From positions 1 to 9,468 of the forward strand of contig JADDPV010000215.1 of NCBI GenBank assembly GCA_016781705.1: DNA of 9,468 nt. The letters are read 5' to 3'. Made by a program: the position numbers and the translations under genes. Under the pieces are notes generated by a model. That model had not been told where the DNA came from. It made no database searches and saw nothing but the letters and a program-made list of their open reading frames with translations. Source of the DNA: Rubrobacter sp. Its GTDB lineage: Bacteria > Actinomycetota > Rubrobacteria > Rubrobacterales > Rubrobacteraceae. Numbering within the stretch: the first letter of the stretch is position 1; every line of letters starts with the position of its first letter. This document shows, one piece after another, positions 6,160 to 9,468 of the stretch.

Positions 6160-7263
6160 GTGCACGCGGGCTTTACGCTGGTCTTCGTCGGGGATCTCGC
6201 CCCGCAGCGCCCGCTTGGCGACGAGCGCGACGGGCCCCGCGAGGTGTGGGAGTACCTGCGCTCCGTAGACCTCGCCATGATCAACCTGGAGCTTCCCCTT
6301 ACGAACGCGGACGTTCCGGCGGATAAGGCCATAACGCTCCGCGCGGACCCGGGCATCGCACCCTCCATCCGAGGGGTGGGCGTGGACGTGGCGACGGTCG
6401 CCAACAATCACGCCCTGGACTACGGTCCCGAAGGCCTCCTCGAGACTATCGAGGTCCTGGAAGGCGCCGGCATCGCCGTGGTCGGCGGAGGAGCAACGCT
6501 CGATAAGACAATGCAACCCGCAATCCTCTCCATCGGAGGGCCTGTGATCGCCGTCTTCGGCCTCGCCAGCACACTCCCTCCGGGGTACGCTGCCGGCCCG
6601 CGGCGTCCGGGAATAGCGCCCGTTAGGGCCAACAGCTGGTTCCGCATAGACAGCGTGACCCTGGACGAGCAGCCCGGCATCTCGCCTTGGATCGAGACCG
6701 AGGCCGTGGAGGAGGATGTCCGCCTTGCCTGCGAGCGGATAGCAGAGGTTCGCCCGGAGGTCGACCTGGTGGTGGTCCAGATGCACTGGGGCATTCCGAA
6801 CGGCTGGTGCGCGGCGTTCCAGGGACCCTTGGCAGACTACCAGCGCCCGTTGGGGCACGCCCTGATCGAGGCCGGGGCTGACTTGATTGTTGGCCACCAC
6901 CCGCACACCGTCCACGGGGTGGAGCGCTACGGCCGGGGCCTCGTCGCGTACAGCCTGGGCAACTTCCTCTTCCACAGCATGGGCACAGAGGAGAAGCTCT
7001 CGGTGGCGGAGAACGACCCGCCCTATGACCTGGCTAGCCTACAGACGGGTGAGGCCTTGGAAACGGTGCTGATGGAGGTCCGGGTCGAGGGCCGCCGCAT
7101 GAGGCAGGCTCGCTTCCTGCCTGCCTGCATGGACGACCAAGGTGAGCCAGGGTTCCTGAGCGGCGCCAGGGCACGAGCGGTTCTCGACCGGTTGGCGGAT
7201 CAATCATCTCGGCTCGGGTCCTCGGTAGAGATCAGGAACGGGGAAGCCGTGATGCACCTATAA
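6160..7263 (+). CDS. CapA-fold metallohydrolase without membrane anchor
   Basis: A 367-residue member of the CapA/PgsA family, a branch of the metallophosphatase superfamily named after poly-gamma-glutamate capsule proteins. The family motifs are in order: VGD at 10-12, NLE at 42-44, ANNHALDYG with Asn82-Asn83-His84, MHWG at 208-211, GHHPH at 245-249 and YSLGN at 264-268. The metal-binding set therefore looks complete. The classic CapA/PgsA proteins are membrane-anchored; this one begins directly with the first beta strand of the fold (FTLVFVGD at 5-12) and has no transmembrane or signal segment, so it should be cytoplasmic. No capB, capC or capD homologues are nearby, so a role in capsule synthesis is unlikely. 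The GTG start lies one base after the TGA of the M28-like gene, which suggests translational coupling. The reaction is unknown. Confidence 0.87.
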   Translation: MHAGFTLVFVGDLAPQRPLGDERDGPREVWEYLRSVDLAMINLELPLTNADVPADKAITLRADPGIAPSIRGVGVDVATVANNHALDYGPEGLLETIEVLEGAGIAVVGGGATLDKTMQPAILSIGGPVIAVFGLASTLPPGYAAGPRRPGIAPVRANSWFRIDSVTLDEQPGISPWIETEAVEEDVRLACERIAEVRPEVDLVVVQMHWGIPNGWCAAFQGPLADYQRPLGHALIEAGADLIVGHHPHTVHGVERYGRGLVAYSLGNFLFHSMGTEEKLSVAENDPPYDLASLQTGEALETVLMEVRVEGRRMRQARFLPACMDDQGEPGFLSGARARAVLDRLADQSSRLGSSVEIRNGEAVMHL

Positions 7264-7280
7264 ATCTCTAGGTTTAAATG

Positions 7281-7286
7281 AAGGAG
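7281..7286 (+). promoter_or_regulatory. Ribosome binding site deciding the deacetylase-fold start
   Basis: AAGGAG lies 7 bases before the ATG at 7294 and selects it over the TTG at 7291. Confidence 0.75.
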
Positions 7287-7293
7287 TGCTTTG

Positions 7294-8160
7294 ATGGGCT
7301 CGGGAACGGTCTGCCTGACCTTCGACTTCGACGCCGTGTCGCTCTGGATCTCCCGAAACATGCTGACCCCGACGCCGGTCTCCCGCGGGGAGTTCGGTGC
7401 CGTTGCGGTGCCCCGCATCCTGAACCTTCTCTCCGAGCGTAACATACCCAGCACCTGGTTTATTCCGGGGCATACGGTCGAGACATACCCGGAGGTGTGC
7501 CGGGAGATCGTTGCGGCCGGCCACGAAGTCGGCCTGCACGGCTACGCCCACGAGAACGTCGGCAACCTGGACGAAAGACAGGAGCGCGAGATGTTCTGCA
7601 GGATCCACGGCCTCATCGGGGATCTTGAAGGCGTCCCTCCGAGAGGCAATCGGGCTCCGGCCTGGGATCTTACACCCCACACGGTGGACATCATGATCGA
7701 GCTAGGCCTCCTCTACGACAGCAGCCTGATGGGCAACGACTACTCGCCCTACTACGTGCGCCGGGGCGACGAGATAACGGTGGATACCCCGGTGGGGTTC
7801 GGGGAGGAGACGCCTCTGGTGGAGCTACCGGTCAGCTGGTCCCTCGACGACTACCCTCACCTCGAGTACCTGCGCTTGCCGCACTCGATCCTGCCGGGCC
7901 TGAAGATGCCCGGGGACATGTTCCGAAACTGGAGAGACGACGTCGCATACATGCTCCGAGACTTCACCGACGGCGTCCTGGTTGTTACCTTCCACCCGCA
8001 GGTTATCGGTCGCGGCCACAGGATGCTGGGGCTCGAGAGGTGGCTGGACGAGCTTTCGCAGATGGGCGTCGCCTTCGACCGGCTCGAGGGGGTCGCAGAG
8101 CAGTTCCTCGAGGGACGATCCTACGGGGAGTATTCGCCGCGCTACGGGAGATCCCGGTAG
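7294..8160 (+). CDS. Polysaccharide-deacetylase-fold hydrolase, HpPgdA/cyclic-imidase-like
   Basis: A 288-residue NodB-fold amidohydrolase. The catalytic/metal Asp lies in LTFDFDAVS (Asp11, Asp13), the metal-binding His pair is His82 and His86 in LHGYAHEN, the RAPAW segment follows (about 118-122), and His234 lies in VTFHPQV. By recall, STWFIPGHTVETYPE, GHEVGLHGYAHEN, YDSSLMGNDYSPYYVR and the late W-LDD-P segment closely resemble Helicobacter pylori HpPgdA. That branch is related to bacterial cyclic imidases and to PuuE-type allantoinase rather than to secreted chitin or peptidoglycan deacetylases. No signal peptide or membrane helix is present. A cytoplasmic hydrolase acting on a small amide or imide is the preferred reading, and a peptidoglycan deacetylase is the alternative. 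It lies 30 bases after the CapA-like gene and 35 before the KPR-like gene. Confidence 0.88.
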   Translation: MGSGTVCLTFDFDAVSLWISRNMLTPTPVSRGEFGAVAVPRILNLLSERNIPSTWFIPGHTVETYPEVCREIVAAGHEVGLHGYAHENVGNLDERQEREMFCRIHGLIGDLEGVPPRGNRAPAWDLTPHTVDIMIELGLLYDSSLMGNDYSPYYVRRGDEITVDTPVGFGEETPLVELPVSWSLDDYPHLEYLRLPHSILPGLKMPGDMFRNWRDDVAYMLRDFTDGVLVVTFHPQVIGRGHRMLGLERWLDELSQMGVAFDRLEGVAEQFLEGRSYGEYSPRYGRSR

Positions 8161-8195
8161 ATCTCCTGGAGATCAACGTAGAAGAAGGGAGTGGA

Positions 8196-9242
8196 ATGGA
8201 AGATTTGAGAGACACTCCGATCACGATAGTCGGGGCCGGGGCTATAGGGGGCACGGTCGGGGCCTACCTCGACGAGGCCGGCTATGATGTCACCCTCGTC
8301 GACGTATCCGCCGAGCACGTCGAAGCCATTCGGGAGCGCGGGTTGAGGATCACCGGCGCTCGTGGCGACAGAACCTTCCATCCTCGCGTCATCCTCGCCG
8401 AGGAGCTGCGGGGACCGCTGGGCCCGACCTTCCTGTGCGTCAAGGGCCACTTCACGGAGGCAGCAGTCCGAGACCTTGAACCACTCCTGGCCCCCGACGG
8501 CTACATACTCTCTCTTCAGAACGGACTGAATGAGGCCCTGATCGCGGAACACGTTGGGAGGGAACGGACCGTTGGTGCCTTCGTGCACTTCGGCGCGGAC
8601 CTCCTCGAGCCCGGTGTCATCCAGCTCGGCTACGAGGAGACGATCCAGGTCGGCGAGCTCGACGGCCGGATAACCTCGAGGGTCGAGGCACTCAGAGCAG
8701 CCCTGGGACACGCAATGCCAACTAAGGTCACCGGCAACATCTGGGGTTTTTTGTGGGGCAAGCTGGTCTTCGGGGCGACCGGTTTCGTCGTCTCCTGCGT
8801 GGATGCGCCGGTCGCGGAGGTCATAGACGATCCGCTCGGGAGGAGCCTGTGTCGGGCGGCCTCGGCCGAAGCTTACCTAGTCGCGCGCACGCAGGTCGAG
8901 AGGGTGGAGCCAATAGGCGAGTTCGAGCCGGGGAAGTTCGCGCCAGGGGACAGGATGGAGGAGCGGGCCGATGAGACGCTCGCGGAGCTCGCGGACGCCT
9001 GGCGCGACTCGATAAAGCAGCACATGGGCATCTGGCGCGACCTGAAGGTCAAGAGGCGCAAGACCGAGGTGGACATGCAGGTCGGGCAGATCGTGGCCAC
9101 GGGACGCAAGAGGAATGTCCCGACCCCCGTCAACGCGGCCGTGCTGGAAGTCGTGCATGAGATAGAGAACGGTGAGCGCGGGATGGACTGGAGCAACCTT
9201 CGGGAGATCTCCGACCGCGCCGGTCTCGAACCCTCCGGCTAG
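8196..9242 (+). CDS. Ketopantoate reductase (ApbA/PanE)-like dehydrogenase, divergent active site
   Basis: A 348-residue NAD(P)-dependent oxidoreductase of the 2-dehydropantoate 2-reductase family. The N-terminal Rossmann motif GAGAIGG is at about 13-19, and the cofactor-side LQNG segment has Asn109. The C-terminal helical domain retains the catalytic Lys189 (in FLWGKLVF) and Glu291 (in KTEVD), plus the typical PTPVN segment near the end. Compared from memory with E. coli PanE, the pantoate-contacting Asn180, Asn184 and Ser244 are replaced by Gly193, Phe197 and a Gly near 278. An insertion of roughly 30 residues before the KTEVD region makes it longer than the usual 300. A different 2-keto or hydroxy acid substrate is likely. 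The ATG at 8196 is preceded by AGGGAG 4 bases upstream. It is the last gene of the operon. Confidence 0.87.
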   Translation: MEDLRDTPITIVGAGAIGGTVGAYLDEAGYDVTLVDVSAEHVEAIRERGLRITGARGDRTFHPRVILAEELRGPLGPTFLCVKGHFTEAAVRDLEPLLAPDGYILSLQNGLNEALIAEHVGRERTVGAFVHFGADLLEPGVIQLGYEETIQVGELDGRITSRVEALRAALGHAMPTKVTGNIWGFLWGKLVFGATGFVVSCVDAPVAEVIDDPLGRSLCRAASAEAYLVARTQVERVEPIGEFEPGKFAPGDRMEERADETLAELADAWRDSIKQHMGIWRDLKVKRRKTEVDMQVGQIVATGRKRNVPTPVNAAVLEVVHEIENGERGMDWSNLREISDRAGLEPSG

Positions 9243-9246
9243 CCGG
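9235..9246. repeat. Perfect 12-bp palindrome over the operon's last stop codon
   Basis: CCGGCTAGCCGG overlaps the TAG stop of the KPR-like gene. It could form a very short GC hairpin in either transcript, but there is no loop and no T tract on either side, so it is not a convincing terminator. It may be chance in GC-rich DNA. Confidence 0.3.
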
Positions 9247-9271
9247 CCCTTGGAACGACGCGGAGAGTCCT

Positions 9272-9468
9272 CTACGAGACGGCGGCTCGCAGCCGCTCGA
9301 GGATCCCAAACTGCTCTTTGATCGGCACGGCGTACCGGTTCATGTCGAAGAAGACCTCGTCCACGCCGAGCTCGCGCAGCCGCTCGAGATCCTCCACTAC
9401 CTTCTCGTGCGAGCCGCTAAGCGGCGGCTCTCCTTCCGGAGCGTACTCTTCGCCGACCGCTGTATTCG
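9272..9468 (-). CDS. Luciferase-like (LLM class) F420-dependent oxidoreductase, C-terminal fragment
   Basis: The last 64 residues of a gene that enters from the right edge on the minus strand and ends with TAG at 9274-9272. The segment reads PPLSGSHEKVVEDLERLRELGVDEVFFDM, in outline Pro-Leu-Ser-Gly-Ser, then Val-Val-Glu-Asp-Leu, then Leu-Gly-Val-Asp-Glu-Val-Phe-Phe-Asp. This is the closing motif of LLM flavin/F420 oxidoreductases, where a helix for sequence-specific substrate admission is followed by the last barrel strand. Such enzymes reduce or oxidise small molecules with F420H2 or FMNH2. The gene is convergent with the operon, with 29 bases between stops, so it is probably not part of it. 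The N-terminal part and the cofactor preference cannot be judged from this piece. Confidence 0.72.
   Translation of the reverse strand, partial: NTAVGEEYAPEGEPPLSGSHEKVVEDLERLRELGVDEVFFDMNRYAVPIKEQFGILERLRAAVS

Noticed and set aside
5887..6975. A 362-codon minus-strand open frame across the M28-like and CapA-like genes
   Set aside because: It is antisense to conserved CapA motifs, has no domain of its own, and has an Arg/Ala-rich composition expected of a shadow.
7259..7264. TATAAA between the CapA-like and deacetylase-fold genes as an internal promoter
   Set aside because: No -35-like hexamer lies 16-18 bases upstream, and the hexamer overlaps the TAA stop codon. The gap is short and fits an operon.
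8040..8195. N-terminal extension of the KPR-like protein back to 8040
   Set aside because: It would overlap the deacetylase-fold gene by about 120 bases and place 52 unrelated residues before the Rossmann motif, which in this family sits at the N-terminus.
8743..8758. GGGGTTTTTTG as a programmed frameshift site in the KPR-like gene
   Set aside because: The frame continues intact through conserved residues on both sides, and the run is explained by Trp-Gly-Phe-Leu-Trp codons.
9282..9296. GC-rich hairpin GCGGCT-CGC-AGCCGC as a terminator
   Set aside because: It lies inside the coding end of the LLM gene, has no T tract in either direction, and is explained by Arg-Ala-Ala codons.

Overview
The window looks like chromosomal DNA from a high-GC actinobacterium. 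Frequent ATA isoleucine and AGG arginine codons in GC-rich DNA, GTG and TTG starts, and a probable F420-dependent luciferase-like oxidoreductase at the right edge fit the Rubrobacter group best. This assignment is an inference from style and gene content; no rRNA or other marker gene is present.

Layout. An RpiR-type regulator (105-959) is followed by a 158-base intergenic region holding a near-consensus promoter and clustered palindromes. Then comes a same-strand run of seven genes with gaps of 1 to 35 bases, almost certainly one operon (1118-9242): an MHS-family MFS importer, a short-chain dehydrogenase/reductase (SDR), an M20 metallopeptidase of the carboxypeptidase G2 type, an M28-like metallopeptidase with an altered active site, a CapA-fold metallohydrolase, a polysaccharide-deacetylase-fold hydrolase of the HpPgdA/cyclic-imidase type, and a ketopantoate-reductase-like dehydrogenase. 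A convergent gene, the C-terminal end of a luciferase-like (LLM) oxidoreductase, enters from the right edge on the minus strand (9272-9468).

How the genes may work together. A proton-coupled importer, four hydrolases that all lack visible export signals, and two nicotinamide-dependent dehydrogenases look like a complete uptake and breakdown route for a small organic acid with amide, imide or gamma-glutamyl bonds. The substrate cannot be read from the sequence. Two models fit: (a) a cyclic imide or ureide-type compound opened by the deacetylase-fold enzyme, cleaved by the M20/M28 enzymes and oxidised or reduced by the dehydrogenases; (b) salvage of gamma-glutamyl or muropeptide-like material. 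The RpiR protein probably controls the operon: a perfect 17-bp palindrome lies upstream of its own gene and a related site lies at the predicted transcription start of the operon.

The most notable points are the M28 protein whose catalytic Glu-Glu pair is replaced by a His-Ser-His motif, the KPR-like protein that has lost the pantoate-contacting residues while keeping the catalytic Lys and Glu, the RpiR sensor domain without the usual phosphosugar serine loop, and the compact promoter/operator block at 1009-1088.
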